Shown: positions 18,099-27,495, counted from the stretch's first letter. The stretch is 64,000 bases of DNA from Streptomyces fodineus (GCF_001735805.1 NZ_CP017248.1:2046001-2110000); one strand, 5' to 3'. The notes: generated from the letters alone by a model not told the origin. Made by a program: numbers and translations.

Positions 18099-18284
18099 GT
18101 CAGGGACCTCCCGGCGATCGCGATTGGAACGCGACCACCACACCGTGGGTCCACGAAGAGCGGAATACCTCTCTAACCAGTATTTTCCGGGTATTTCGAG
18201 TGGGGTGGCACTGAGCGTTTCAAGAGGTGTTCGGCCCGTTGGCGGAACCATTCGACGGGGCGGGGCTTCTTCGAGGAGCGCAGC

Positions 18285-19139
18285 TCAGTGCGAGTTCAGC
18301 GCCCGCAGCGCCGCGTTGATCACGTTCTGGGCGTCGGCGCCGTAGACCGCGGACTCCTGCAAGGTCTTCCAGACCTTCAGGTACGTGGCTACCGTGGCGT
18401 CGTCGTCCATCCACAGCTCCGCGTGCCAGGTCTCGGTAACCACTTGTCGGTCGTCGTAGATCCAGAAGCCCGCGCCAGGCGGCAGCTTCATCGAGGCCGT
18501 GAATGGAACAATTCCCAGCTCGACGGTCTTGAGGCCGATCACACCGGACAGGTAGGAGAGCTGGGCCGCAAGGTCGGCCGGCGGGCAGACCATGTGCCGC
18601 AGGACCGCCTCCGACAGGATGATGTGGTACTTGCGGCCCGGCTCGTACAGCAGACGTTGCCGCTCCATGCGGGCGTTCACGGCATCCTCAAGGTCGTCGA
18701 GCCGAGAGCCGTGCAAGCCGGCGAAATGTCGCAGGATGGCGCGGGCGTAGCCGGGTGTCTGAAGGATGCCAACGACCCAGGACGACTCCCACGCCTTCAG
18801 CACCGTCGCCCTGGCCTGCGCCTGGTTGTGAGCTGCCTGCACCGGGCGATGGCCTGCGGCCAGCTGACGCTTCCACGAACGGATCTGGGACTCGAACCCG
18901 CGGAGTCTGGCGAGGACTTCCTCGTACGCCTCAGGCCGACCGACCGCCTCCGTATACATGCGAAGGTCTTCCGGCGTGGCCGTCTGCTTGCCCAGCTCAA
19001 GCTTGGAGACCTTGGAAGCGGGCCAACCCAGACGCTCGGCGAGCTGTGCTCCGGTGAGCCGACCAGCAGGCGTCGTCAGCCGCAGTTCCCGCAGCCGCAG
19101 TCCCAGGCCTTCGCGCGCCTGCTGGTAGTCGGTGCTCAA
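18285..19139 (-). CDS. XRE-family regulator with DUF5753
   Basis: About 284 aa. The N-terminal helix-turn-helix (residues about 10-65) contains GAQLAERLGWPASKVSKLE. The rest is the DUF5753 ligand/partner domain, with EVLARLRGFES, SSWVVGILQTPGYARAIL and the late WIYDDRQVVTETWHAEL. A TTG at 19139 is preferred as start because AGGGAC precedes it and it clears the DUF6879 stop by 13 nt. It lies directly after the DUF6879 gene in the same direction, a recurrent actinomycete pairing thought to be regulatory. Confidence 0.85.
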   Translation of the reverse strand: MSTDYQQAREGLGLRLRELRLTTPAGRLTGAQLAERLGWPASKVSKLELGKQTATPEDLRMYTEAVGRPEAYEEVLARLRGFESQIRSWKRQLAAGHRPVQAAHNQAQARATVLKAWESSWVVGILQTPGYARAILRHFAGLHGSRLDDLEDAVNARMERQRLLYEPGRKYHIILSEAVLRHMVCPPADLAAQLSYLSGVIGLKTVELGIVPFTASMKLPPGAGFWIYDDRQVVTETWHAELWMDDDATVATYLKVWKTLQESAVYGADAQNVINAALRALNSH

Positions 19140-19152
19140 CGGACGTCCCTGC

Positions 19153-19902
19153 CTACTCCTCGGCCGCCACCACGGCCGCGAACTGCTCGTACGGGACGGC
19201 ATAGTGCCATGCCGCGTCCCAGGCTTGGAGGTAGCGGTTCACGGCCGCGGGCTCGGTGATCAGTTCGGCCCCGGTCAGGTTGTCGGCTTCATCGAAGATG
19301 AGGCGGGCGACAAGTCGCGAGTCGAAGACCCAGAAGTCCGCTTGTGGCAGATGCAGGCGCTCGGCATCCCCGCGCCACAGGTTGTGGATCTTCTCGCCGA
19401 GCGCGCTGTTCTTCTCGGCGTACGCCAGGAGGTAGCGCTGCCCGACCGTTGCCGGGCGGTCGACGATGCGGACGCGTTCGATGCGGGCGCCCTGCGCGAC
19501 CTGGTGCCGGATCGTGCGGCACCAGGCCGTGTCCATGTCCCATGCCGGTTGCTCGCCGCGAACGAACTGGGCGTAGGTCTCGTCGGCCTCGTCGGAGGCG
19601 TAGCGGCGGCGGGACTCGATGCGCCTCGCCGTGTGCCTGAAGTTCTCGAAGAGCTTGCCGAAGGCGTCCAGGCCGATGATCCGCGGCGTCTCGTCGCGCG
19701 GGCCGAAGTCGACGAGCGTATTGCGCGGCACGACGACTGCGACTTCGCGCTCGGCATCGAAGTACTGGAGCTGTCGCAGGTCGTCGCGGTCGGTGATGGG
19801 GCGCCCCTGGACGATGACCTCGCCGGAGTCGAGATCCTCGTGCACCGCGGGGCAGCCTCCTTCGCCGCTTCCGGTGCCGTTGAAGCGCAGCCGTCGGGCC
19901 AT
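19153..19902 (-). CDS. DUF6879-family protein
   Basis: A 249-aa cytoplasmic protein. The DUF6879 core is recognisable by AFGKLFENFRHTARRIES, the Arg-rich RIERVRIVDRP and ADFWVFDSRLVARL. The ATG at 19902 has an AAGGGA Shine-Dalgarno. It is co-directional with the helix-turn-helix/DUF5753 gene downstream and divergent from three small genes. No catalytic motif is visible. DUF6879 proteins are frequent partners of helix-turn-helix regulators in Streptomyces, but their activity is unknown. Confidence 0.72.
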   Translation of the reverse strand: MARRLRFNGTGSGEGGCPAVHEDLDSGEVIVQGRPITDRDDLRQLQYFDAEREVAVVVPRNTLVDFGPRDETPRIIGLDAFGKLFENFRHTARRIESRRRYASDEADETYAQFVRGEQPAWDMDTAWCRTIRHQVAQGARIERVRIVDRPATVGQRYLLAYAEKNSALGEKIHNLWRGDAERLHLPQADFWVFDSRLVARLIFDEADNLTGAELITEPAAVNRYLQAWDAAWHYAVPYEQFAAVVAAEE

Positions 19903-20073
19903 GCTCGTTCCCTTCGTCGGGGATTGATCCACCAAGCATCGCCAGGTGCGTCGGCCGGGACCACCCCCTCCTGCCAATCTTGCGAGAAATTCTAAGCTAG
20001 ACAAGATGGATGTGGAGAAATAACGCGAAACCTTGCTCGCGCCAACCAACTCCTCCTCTCTACCGTCCCGTTC

Positions 20074-20277
20074 ATGGCCGCGAAGAAGAAGCTGGACGTT
20101 GATCCGTACACGGTGGTGGAGAGCCTCAGGGCCGCGCTGGATGACGCAGGGATCGTCTTGCCGTCGCTGAGGGTCGACCCTGCGTCGCCCGAGCTGAAGC
20201 TCATCGAACTCGGGCGGGTCCGCGCCGATGTGGCCGACCGACTGGCGAACGCGCTTCGGCGAGGGGGCTGCGAGTGA
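20074..20277 (+). CDS. Small hypothetical protein A of a three-gene operon
   Basis: A 67-aa protein, MAAKKKLDVDPYTVVESLR at the N-terminus, with a helical centre and a basic end. No clear Shine-Dalgarno is seen before the ATG, so translation may be leaderless or weak. Its stop overlaps the next start (GTGA). It is divergent from the DUF6879/helix-turn-helix genes. The family was not recognised. Confidence 0.7.
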   Translation: MAAKKKLDVDPYTVVESLRAALDDAGIVLPSLRVDPASPELKLIELGRVRADVADRLANALRRGGCE

Positions 20278-20513
20278 GGGCAGAGGAAGAGCACCCAGAC
20301 GGCACCCTGGTCATCGACACCCAGAGACGCAAGCTGGGCTACGTGACGGGGCACGCGGGCCCGTATGTCCAGCTCCGCCCAGTGAGCGGCGGACGCGAGT
20401 GGGACGCCGACCCCACTCGCGTCCGCCCCGCCACGGACTCCGAGCGGCTGACGGCGATGCGCGAGCGCACCCGGGCGCTCAACGCAGCCAGCAGCGGGGG
20501 GATCTTCCGATGA
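20274..20513 (+). CDS. Small hypothetical protein B of a three-gene operon
   Basis: A 79-aa beta-rich protein with DTQRRKLGYVTGHAGPYVQLRP, the look of a small SH3-like or KOW-like barrel, and a helical C-terminus. Its GTG start overlaps the preceding stop and its TGA overlaps the next ATG, so all three small genes are translationally coupled. No function is recognised. Confidence 0.72.
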   Translation: MRAEEEHPDGTLVIDTQRRKLGYVTGHAGPYVQLRPVSGGREWDADPTRVRPATDSERLTAMRERTRALNAASSGGIFR

Positions 20514-20800
20514 GCACGAAGGTCGTCGACACTTCGACCATGTCCGCCGAGTGCGCCCTGGCTCAGCGCCCCGGCTACACAGACCTACACCGTCAATGCA
20601 GCCAGACCGAGGATGTCCCGCTGCCTCACAGCGACGGAATCCTGCTCGTGCACCGCTGCACCTGCCCCCACCACGTCTACAACCGCGAGCTGGCAAACGC
20701 CGACTTGCTCCGCTTCCTCGACGGCACCGCCGCCGCCGGCCCCATACCCGACGGCGGCTACGAGCTTCAGCTCGAGCTTCCGGCCGAAGGCGCGTCGTGA
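20510..20800 (+). CDS. Small Cys/His-containing hypothetical protein C
   Basis: A 96-aa protein. There are four cysteines, including VHRCTCPHHVYN, that could bind a metal. The ATG overlaps the previous stop (ATGA). The long open frame in which it lies extends upstream, but the coupled start is preferred. Function unknown; probably co-expressed with the two preceding genes. Confidence 0.68.
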   Translation: MSTKVVDTSTMSAECALAQRPGYTDLHRQCSQTEDVPLPHSDGILLVHRCTCPHHVYNRELANADLLRFLDGTAAAGPIPDGGYELQLELPAEGAS

Positions 20801-20833
20801 CGTGACAGCTGTCGCGTGTCTGACGGATTCTGC

Positions 20834-20850
20834 TCACTCGAAACGAGTGA
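20834..20850. terminator. Small hairpin between convergent genes
   Basis: TCACTCG-AAA-CGAGTGA is a perfect 7-bp stem with a triloop. It lies in the 171-bp gap between the small-protein operon and the 3' end of the TIR-NACHT gene. It is a weak terminator candidate without a T-tract. Confidence 0.4.
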
Positions 20851-20971
20851 CCGGCCGGCGCACACTGACGGCGCCTCTGTCGGGGCAGGTCGCATCCGCA
20901 CGCCCTGCACCTGGGTCGAGTAGGTTCCGGGATGGTGCTTGGGGCGGACGCAGACGTCCCGCTCGTCGTCC

Positions 20972-23900
20972 CTACCCCCTCGCGAGCCGGAAGCCGAGAT
21001 CGTCATTGCGTACGAAGCACTGTCCTCGTCCCCGGTACGCCGCACGAGCCCTGTTGTGGCGGTGGCGCCACGAACCCCCACGGCATACACGGGCATCGCT
21101 GGGCGCGTCCGACGGACGGGCGTCCCGGTCGTAGGGATAGGGCTCCGGGGCGCTCGCCGTCCACTCAAAGACGTTGCCGGACAGATCGTCGATGCCTGCG
21201 GGGCTCCGCCCCTCGGTGAAAATGCCGACGGGGAGCGTGCTGCGCGCGTGGAATTCGAAGGTGTTCGACGCGAGCGCCTCGAAATCGTCCCCGTAGGGGA
21301 AGGCTCGCCCTCCGGCCGAGGCAGCGGCCTCCCATTCGTATTCGGTGGGCAGGCGGATCGTCGTGCTCGTCACCGCGGTGAGCCAGGCGCAGTAGGCCTC
21401 CGCCTCGTAGACGGAGACGCCGACGACGGGGGCGCTGGGGTGGGCGAGGAGGCTGTCGTACCAGTACGCCGGTGTGGATGGGGCTTCCGTGCCGTAGATG
21501 TCTGTCAGGGCCTTTTGGATGGCCTCGTCGGTCATGGTCGTGAGCTTCACCATGCTGACGGCCTGTTGCAGGGTGGCAGCGCCGGTGCGGAGCATGTCGA
21601 TGGCGAGGGTGGGGCGGCGACGCAGGTTGTCGCGCTTCTTGCGCCACTCTGCGGTGATGAGGTCCTGGATGCCCTCGCCGGAGCGCCATCTGCGGGCGTG
21701 GGCGGAGTGCCACCACCGATCGTCTTCATAGCCGCCGGCGGCTATGAAGTGGGCGTACTCGGCGTTGGTGACAGGGCGGCGGGCCAGGTCGAACGTCGGT
21801 AGTTGCACCTCGTGGACGGGTCGTTCGAGGATGTACGAGGTGCCTTCGGCTCCGATGCGGTGGTTGCCGGCTGGGATGCGCGCGAACTCTGGAAGGAGCG
21901 CAGCACCGTGAGCGCTCTCGATGCGCGTCAGGCGAGGATCGCCCAGGACGCCGAGGATGCGGCCGTAGTGGATGCGGGCCCTTAGGTCCGTCGCCTGATC
22001 GGTGCTGCGGGCGACGAGCGTGTGCGTCACCTCGGTGCGCACGGCTGTGTCGACGTGTACGTCGGGGGCGGCCAGGCAGCGGCCTGCCAGGGCAGGATTG
22101 ACGGCGAGGACGTTGCGGACGTACGCGTCGGGGTCCTCGGCGAGGGCAGCGGCCATGACTGCCGTCTCCTCCCAGCCGGTGGTCGGCAGCGGCGGTAGCG
22201 GCTCGCCGGGGGCGAGTTGCGTCAGGACCTCGGCAAGGGGCGGGGTTACGGCAGTGGCCGTGTCGGGGATGGCGAGGCGGGAGAAGTCGGGGGCTGCTGC
22301 AAGTTGGCGTGCGGCGAAGAATTCCTGGAGGAGCTGGTGGAAGAAGCGGATGGCTTCTTCGTCCTCATCGAGGATGCCGGTGTCGCAGCCGACGCGCAGG
22401 GAGGCCTCCGCGAGTCGGGCGAGCCCGTTGAGGAGGTCGACGGCCGTGTCGTAGTCGACGACGACGCTTCCTTTGTCCTCGCCGCGCTTGGTCTCCTGCA
22501 TCTGGTACGCGAGGCGGGTCAGGGCGGGAACGAGGTGGCCGCGGTCCGGGAGCCAGAGCGGGTCGCGGACGCCGTCACGCAGGCGGCGTTGTTCCCGATC
22601 GGTGAGGAGCTCCGGGTCGGCGGTCCGTGGGTTGCCGGAGAGGATCTCGCGGCGGAGTAGTTCGCGGACCATGCCGGCGAACGCGTCGACACGCCCGACG
22701 GGGACCGTGCCCACGGCGCGGACCTGGTTGACCAGCAAGCGCAGCATGTATGGCGTGCGGTAGAACGACAGGGCTCGCGGGTCTCGGTTCAGAGCATCGT
22801 GGACAACGTCGGCCTGTTCGGGCAGGTGGAGGGCTATGTACTCCAGGACCTGGGCGCGGGTCATGGGTTCGAGGCGGATGTGTGGGACGCCGACGTCCTT
22901 GCTGCTGAGCATGGCGCCGTAGTCGAGGGTGCGGCAGGTGAACACGGCCCGGTTTCCGGGGACATCGCGGACGCATTCGTAGAGGAATGTCCTCCAAGCG
23001 TCGACGCGGCGGCGCAGGTCGGAAGCATCGAGGTGGGCGAGTTCGTTGAGGCCGTCCAGGAGCAGCAGGAGGCGACCGGACTCCAGAAAGTGCGCCAGCT
23101 CGGGCAGGTGCGGGTTGCGTGCCCTCCAGCGGTCCTCCAGCCAGCGGCGTGGGGCAGGCGGTTCGCCGGCGTTGAGACCGTATTCGGCCAGCGAGATGTT
23201 GAACGGGACGACCGGGTCGGAGGGGTGGGTCATTCCTTCTGCGGCCACGTCGAGTTCGAGGCGGCGCAGCAGTGTCGTCTTCCCGGACCCCGGCGCTCCC
23301 AGCAGTACGTACGCGAAGGAGTCGCTGCCGGCGAGGATGGTTTGGAGGTCGTCGGTGCGGCGGCTGCTTGGCGCGGTGACCCAGCGGTCGGAAGCGTCGG
23401 TGCCTTCGTCGTAGACCAGGGCGAGGCGGACGAAGCGGCGGTCGAGTTGGTAGCGCGGGGTGCACCATCGGGCGTAGCAAGACAGCATGTACTCGCGGAC
23501 GCTGCGCGAAGGGTGGTCGCGGATGTCGTGGAGCTGCTGGTCGGTGAGGGCGACGGAGCGGTCGGGGTTGCGGATTGCTTCTTCGAGCGCGGCGAAGGCG
23601 CCGAGCAGGGTGCGGGGCGGGGCGAATGGGGTGGTGACCACAGCGTCGTCCGCCGAGGCCGCGTGAGGCCATGAGAATGAGCCGCGCAGCGCGGTGACGA
23701 GTGCGCTCGTGCGTGCCGCCCATTCGCTCTCGTCAGCCTGGGCTGTCCATTCCAAGCGCTGAAACGGGACCAGTTGGTAGTGCAGTTCGCAGCCGTCGAT
23801 GCGCACCACGTGGATGGGCTTGCGGTGATCGTAGAAGAAGAACCACTCGTTGAAGACCTCGCGGGACTCCGTGGCCTTCTCAGTGAGGAGCACGACGAGG

Positions 23901-24079
23901 CGGTCGGCTGACCGTAGTGCCTGGTCGATAGAGGTGGCCCATCGATCGGTGTGCCGGATGCGTTCGGTGTCCACCCAGGCGTCGAAGCCTGCGGCTTCCA
24001 GTGCATCGTGGATACGCTGCGCGAGGGCAGCGGAGTCCCGCTGGTAGGAGATGAAAATCTTCTCCCGGAACACTGTCAC
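20972..24079 (-). CDS. TIR-NACHT-SUMF1 fusion (bacterial NLR-like protein)
   Basis: A 1035-aa protein with three recognisable parts. Residues 1-115 are a TIR domain: KIFISYQRDSAALAQRI, DAWVDTERI, and the likely catalytic Glu in REVFNEW, as in NAD-cleaving TIRs. A NACHT-type NTPase follows, with Walker A GAPGSGKT at 261-268 and Walker B LLLLLDGLNEL at about 337-347, then helical repeats. Residues about 725-1035 form a formylglycine-generating-enzyme/SUMF1 domain, with IRLPTEYEWEAAASAGGRAF, LSGNVFEWTAS and CRGGSWRHRHNRARAAYRG. Bacterial NACHT proteins often defend against phage; here the SUMF1 domain would be the sensor and TIR the effector. It starts 25 nt after an SDR gene, suggesting co-transcription. 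Confidence 0.88.
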   Translation of the reverse strand: MTVFREKIFISYQRDSAALAQRIHDALEAAGFDAWVDTERIRHTDRWATSIDQALRSADRLVVLLTEKATESREVFNEWFFFYDHRKPIHVVRIDGCELHYQLVPFQRLEWTAQADESEWAARTSALVTALRGSFSWPHAASADDAVVTTPFAPPRTLLGAFAALEEAIRNPDRSVALTDQQLHDIRDHPSRSVREYMLSCYARWCTPRYQLDRRFVRLALVYDEGTDASDRWVTAPSSRRTDDLQTILAGSDSFAYVLLGAPGSGKTTLLRRLELDVAAEGMTHPSDPVVPFNISLAEYGLNAGEPPAPRRWLEDRWRARNPHLPELAHFLESGRLLLLLDGLNELAHLDASDLRRRVDAWRTFLYECVRDVPGNRAVFTCRTLDYGAMLSSKDVGVPHIRLEPMTRAQVLEYIALHLPEQADVVHDALNRDPRALSFYRTPYMLRLLVNQVRAVGTVPVGRVDAFAGMVRELLRREILSGNPRTADPELLTDREQRRLRDGVRDPLWLPDRGHLVPALTRLAYQMQETKRGEDKGSVVVDYDTAVDLLNGLARLAEASLRVGCDTGILDEDEEAIRFFHQLLQEFFAARQLAAAPDFSRLAIPDTATAVTPPLAEVLTQLAPGEPLPPLPTTGWEETAVMAAALAEDPDAYVRNVLAVNPALAGRCLAAPDVHVDTAVRTEVTHTLVARSTDQATDLRARIHYGRILGVLGDPRLTRIESAHGAALLPEFARIPAGNHRIGAEGTSYILERPVHEVQLPTFDLARRPVTNAEYAHFIAAGGYEDDRWWHSAHARRWRSGEGIQDLITAEWRKKRDNLRRRPTLAIDMLRTGAATLQQAVSMVKLTTMTDEAIQKALTDIYGTEAPSTPAYWYDSLLAHPSAPVVGVSVYEAEAYCAWLTAVTSTTIRLPTEYEWEAAASAGGRAFPYGDDFEALASNTFEFHARSTLPVGIFTEGRSPAGIDDLSGNVFEWTASAPEPYPYDRDARPSDAPSDARVCRGGSWRHRHNRARAAYRGRGQCFVRNDDLGFRLARG

Positions 24080-24104
24080 ACCTTCCCCCGACTACCTGCT
24101 CTCT

Positions 24105-24854
24105 TCAGCCACGGCCCAGGGTGAACCCCGCGTCGGCGGTCAGAAGGGTGCCGGTCATGTACGGCGACTCTGCGAGGAAGACGTATGCACCTGCGATGTC
24201 GTCGGGTGCGATGAACTGGCGCAGTGGGATGATGTCCAGCCAGGACTCCTTCAGCGCGTCGTCGGTCCGGTCCATGTATGAGGTCTCGACGAAGCCGGGA
24301 GCGACTGCATTCACCCGTACGTTCGGGGCGAGTTCCTTGGCCAGCGTGCGCGTGAAGTTGTTGACCGCTGCCTTGGCGGCGGAGTAAGCCATCACGCCTT
24401 CCCGGCCCGTCGCGTCGAAGCCGCGGATGGAGGAGGTGTTGATGATGGCGCCGGTGCCTCGCTCCTTCATGGTCCTGGCCGCCCGCACGGAGCACAACAC
24501 AGTGGAGAGGAAGTTGATGTTCAGCATGCGCAGCCAGTGTTCCTTGGTGGAGTCAAGGATGGGCATGCCTTCGGTGAGGCCCGCGTTGTTCACCAGGACG
24601 TCGATCGGGCCGAACGCTTCCTCGGAGGCCGTGAAGAGCCGCTCGACGTCGGTGGTGTCGGCGACGTCGGCCTGCACGTACAGCGCGCTGCCGCCGTTCT
24701 CCTTGATTGTCTGGACGAGCGCCTCCCCTCCTGTGACGTCGCTGTGGGAGTTGACCACGACTTTCGCGCCGCGCTCCGCGAAAGCAAGCGCTACAGAGTG
24801 CCCGATTCCACGCGAGGAACCGGTGACGACGGCAACCTGACCGGAGAGCGGCAT
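24105..24854 (-). CDS. Short-chain dehydrogenase/reductase (FabG-like)
   Basis: A 249-aa classical SDR. The Rossmann cofactor motif TGSSRGIG is near residues 11-18, NNAG is present, and the catalytic Ser and YSAAK are intact (Tyr about 162, Lys about 166). The basic/small-residue pattern after the first strand is compatible with NADPH. It reduces or oxidises an unknown alcohol or ketone. It lies between an EamA exporter and the TIR-NACHT gene on the same strand. Confidence 0.9.
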   Translation of the reverse strand: MPLSGQVAVVTGSSRGIGHSVALAFAERGAKVVVNSHSDVTGGEALVQTIKENGGSALYVQADVADTTDVERLFTASEEAFGPIDVLVNNAGLTEGMPILDSTKEHWLRMLNINFLSTVLCSVRAARTMKERGTGAIINTSSIRGFDATGREGVMAYSAAKAAVNNFTRTLAKELAPNVRVNAVAPGFVETSYMDRTDDALKESWLDIIPLRQFIAPDDIAGAYVFLAESPYMTGTLLTADAGFTLGRG

Positions 24855-24924
24855 GATCTGTCCTTCGCTGATCGTGAATCAGTGATCTCGCACGGTAAGG
24901 TCACCGTATCGGATCAACACTCAA

Positions 24925-25830
24925 CTAGCCTGCTTCTGCCTTGGTGTTGGACACGGATTCCTTGCTGACCATGGTGCCGGCGACGAGTACAAGACATGCG
25001 CCGAGCCAGGTGAGTGGCGCGGGATGTTCGCCCAGAAAGATCCAGCCGGCGACCAGTGCCGAGACCGGTTCGAGGTACAGCAGGATTCCCGCGGTCGTCA
25101 CCGGCAGGCGCCTGAGGAAGGCGAGATAGGCCAGGAGCGCCAACGCGCTGTAGACCAGGCCAAGGCTGGTGATGACCAAGACGTCGACGCGGCTCGGCAG
25201 CTTCGGGTGGATGGTGAGCCAGGGCATCAAGAGCACTGCGGTGACCGCCAGTTGGACGGTGGCGACCTGTACGGTCGGGACGGTACTGAGCGTCTTCTTG
25301 CTGGCCAGCGTGGATCCGGCGTAGGCAAGCGCCGAAACGGCGATCAACGTCAGCCCGTCGAGACCGCCGGCCTGCCCCGGCTGGAGGACGAAGACGCTGC
25401 CGACCAGGGCCAGCGCCAGCGATGCCAGCTGGCCACGCGTGACACGTTCCTGGAGAGTGCAGTGGGCCAGCCCCGCGATGGCGAGCGGTGCGAGATAGAT
25501 ACCGAGCAGGACCGTGCCAATCGGCACCCGCTGCAAGGCCATCACGAACGTCAGCCAGTGCACAGCCAGGAGCGCTCCGGACCATAGCAATGAGCGCACT
25601 GCTGGTTTCCCGTAGCTGCGGATGCTCGCCCGGCCTCGCCCGCGCGGCGTGACCGCTTCCCACAGCCACAGAACCGCCGCACCCACCGCGGCGCGCCCGA
25701 ACGCGATCGCTACGGCGGGAAGCGCACTTTCGCGGACCAGGACGCCACTGGTGCCCCACAAGACCGCCACGCCCGCTGTACCCAACGCCGGGCTGTAACG
25801 GCGCAGGGGCGCCGTGGACGCGGCTGTCAC
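24925..25830 (-). CDS. EamA-family transporter (DMT superfamily)
   Basis: A 301-aa integral membrane protein with about ten hydrophobic helices arranged as two five-helix EamA repeats. The first repeat starts near SPALGTAGVAVLWGTSGVLV and the second near LTLIAVSALAYAGSTLASK. It probably exports a small polar metabolite. The start overlaps the stop of the aldolase gene (4 nt), so it is translationally coupled and may export the product of that pathway. Confidence 0.88.
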   Translation of the reverse strand: MTAASTAPLRRYSPALGTAGVAVLWGTSGVLVRESALPAVAIAFGRAAVGAAVLWLWEAVTPRGRGRASIRSYGKPAVRSLLWSGALLAVHWLTFVMALQRVPIGTVLLGIYLAPLAIAGLAHCTLQERVTRGQLASLALALVGSVFVLQPGQAGGLDGLTLIAVSALAYAGSTLASKKTLSTVPTVQVATVQLAVTAVLLMPWLTIHPKLPSRVDVLVITSLGLVYSALALLAYLAFLRRLPVTTAGILLYLEPVSALVAGWIFLGEHPAPLTWLGACLVLVAGTMVSKESVSNTKAEAG

Positions 25831-26672
25831 TGCGCGCTGGTGGCGGGGATGCCCGGTCGGTCGGCCAGCACGTCATCCGGTGCGCGTCCGTCGTGAACCA
25901 CCGCACGCAGCATGCCTACGAAGCCGGGGATGTCGGGGCGGTTGTAGGTCTGCCTCCCAAAGCAGACGCCGGTGGCCCCCGCCGTGATCGCGCCGTGTGC
26001 GTTGGTCAGGGCCTCCCGAATCGACGTGCGAGGCCCACCTGCGACGATCACGGGTACCCCCATGGACGCTGTGGTGACCGAGGCGAAGGATTCAGGGTCG
26101 CCGGTGTACTGCGTCTTCACCATGTCCGCGCCGAGCTCCACCGCGATGCGCACGCAGTGGCGCACAAGATCCGCGTATCGGGCACGCTCGTGGTCTTTGA
26201 GTTCGAGGTAGTTGTCATCTGCTCCGTTATGGGTGCGCCGTGGGTACATGATGGCCAGGAGCGGCATCCCCCACCGTTCACAGTCCTCAGCGACCGCGCC
26301 CAGAGTCGAGAGCATGTCGGGCTCCTGGCGGTCCGACACATTCACGTGTACCGCGACTCCGTCGCATCCGTTACCTACGGCGCGCTCCACAGAGCTCACC
26401 GCGACCTTGCGGGTATGGACTCCGAGGACGGTGCTCGCGGTGAGGTTGGCGACGAAAGGGAGGCGTATGCCTCTCTCTGTGCACTGTGTGAGGAGGCGCG
26501 GGAAGCCGAGTATGGCGTCGGCCCCGCCCAAAGCCACCTCTCGCGCACGTGCCACAGGATCGGCGAGACCGGCGTAGGGCCCGTTGATGAGGTCGTCGTC
26601 GAAGGGCACCATCACCGTCCGGACACCGGGGACGATACGAGCGAGCCTGACTGTCTTGCCCATGGAAGTCAC
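25827..26672 (-). CDS. Class I aldolase, GriI/AroA'/FbaB-like
   Basis: About 281 aa. It is a TIM-barrel aldolase of the DeoC/LacD family. The start KTVRLARIVPGVRTVMVPFD, the central Tyr in LLAIMYPRRTHNG and the Schiff-base Lys in GADMVKTQYTGD match the archaeal-type fructose-bisphosphate aldolase / ADTH-synthase (AroA', GriI) group. The usual MDHG is replaced here by FDDD, so the substrate may differ. The GTG at 26672 has AGAGGGG about 5 nt upstream; longer frames lack that support. It leads an operon with an exporter and an SDR, suggesting a small-molecule pathway. Confidence 0.75.
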   Translation of the reverse strand: MTSMGKTVRLARIVPGVRTVMVPFDDDLINGPYAGLADPVARAREVALGGADAILGFPRLLTQCTERGIRLPFVANLTASTVLGVHTRKVAVSSVERAVGNGCDGVAVHVNVSDRQEPDMLSTLGAVAEDCERWGMPLLAIMYPRRTHNGADDNYLELKDHERARYADLVRHCVRIAVELGADMVKTQYTGDPESFASVTTASMGVPVIVAGGPRTSIREALTNAHGAITAGATGVCFGRQTYNRPDIPGFVGMLRAVVHDGRAPDDVLADRPGIPATSAQ

Positions 26673-26777
26673 GGGGTCCCCTCTCGGGTCCGTCATGGTC
26701 AGCGCGGGGCTGAGGAATGGTGTGTTGGCCGGTATTGTGGCGGGCGGCGGACCGACGACCACCGGGAGGACGATCGC

Positions 26778-26987
26778 ATGGACGCGGTGCGTGGACCACG
26801 GCGTACGGACTGGGTGCTGCGGCTCCAGGACGGCACGCTTCCTCACAGCATCGATCCCCTTGAGGAACTGCACCGGCTGGCGGCGGATTTGGATCCTGCG
26901 GACAGTCTGGCCGTTTTCGCGAACGTCGACGTACCGGAAATCGATATCGCGGACGACGCCGGGCCGACCATCCCTCCCGCTACCTGA
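26778..26987 (+). CDS. Small acidic hypothetical protein
   Basis: A 69-aa protein. GGGAGGA sits 7 nt before the ATG, one of the best ribosome binding sites in the area. The product begins MDAVRGPRRTDWVLRLQDG, has a helical middle (DPLEELHRLAADLDP) and an acidic tail. It is divergent from the aldolase and its 3' end overlaps the convergent PPOX gene by 8 nt. The family is not recognised. Confidence 0.6.
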   Translation: MDAVRGPRRTDWVLRLQDGTLPHSIDPLEELHRLAADLDPADSLAVFANVDVPEIDIADDAGPTIPPAT

Positions 26988-27495
26988 CGACGGCCGCCTT
27001 GATGTACACGCGGCGTCCGAACCGAGGCTCGTCCAGCAGCGTCAGTGACTCGACACGGAACCCGTACAGCGCCAACGCGCCTTCGCCGGTGAGCAAGCGC
27101 TGCTGCGCCGCCGTGTCCTGCGCGAACGTCGGGAACCGCCCTTGATAGCAGGCCAGGGCAGCACTTGCGCCAGCCTCCGTATCCCGAGCTTCGTGCACCA
27201 CGCCAAACAACTGGACGCCTTGAAGGTGCTCGCCGTACTTGGGCGGCTGGTGCATCACCGTGGCTGCCGCGCGCGGATCACTCGCGGTGTTTCGACTGTG
27301 CTGGGTGGATCGCTCGCTGACGAAATACAGGTTCAGCTCCCCGTCATGGGCGAAGAACGCCGTGTTGATGTGCGCACCACCGGGCCCCGCCGTCGCTAGG
27401 GAGAACAGAGTGTTGTCGGCGAGCAATTCCTCCAGACTCGCGCGCAGTGCTTCATCGGTGTGATTGCCTGCTTGGGCGTCAAGCCGGTAGGACAC
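26980..27495 (-). CDS. PPOX/FMN-binding split-barrel protein
   Basis: About 171 aa. The strand pattern TLFSLATAGPGGAHINTAFF, LNLYFVSERSTQHSRN and AAATVMHQPPKY is that of the pyridoxamine 5'-phosphate oxidase-like split-barrel flavoproteins. The GTG at 27495 has AGGAGG about 9 nt upstream and is preferred over a longer frame. It may bind FMN or F420; the substrate is unknown. It lies 58 nt downstream of the SLATT gene on the same strand. Confidence 0.78.
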   Translation of the reverse strand: MSYRLDAQAGNHTDEALRASLEELLADNTLFSLATAGPGGAHINTAFFAHDGELNLYFVSERSTQHSRNTASDPRAAATVMHQPPKYGEHLQGVQLFGVVHEARDTEAGASAALACYQGRFPTFAQDTAAQQRLLTGEGALALYGFRVESLTLLDEPRFGRRVYIKAAVVR

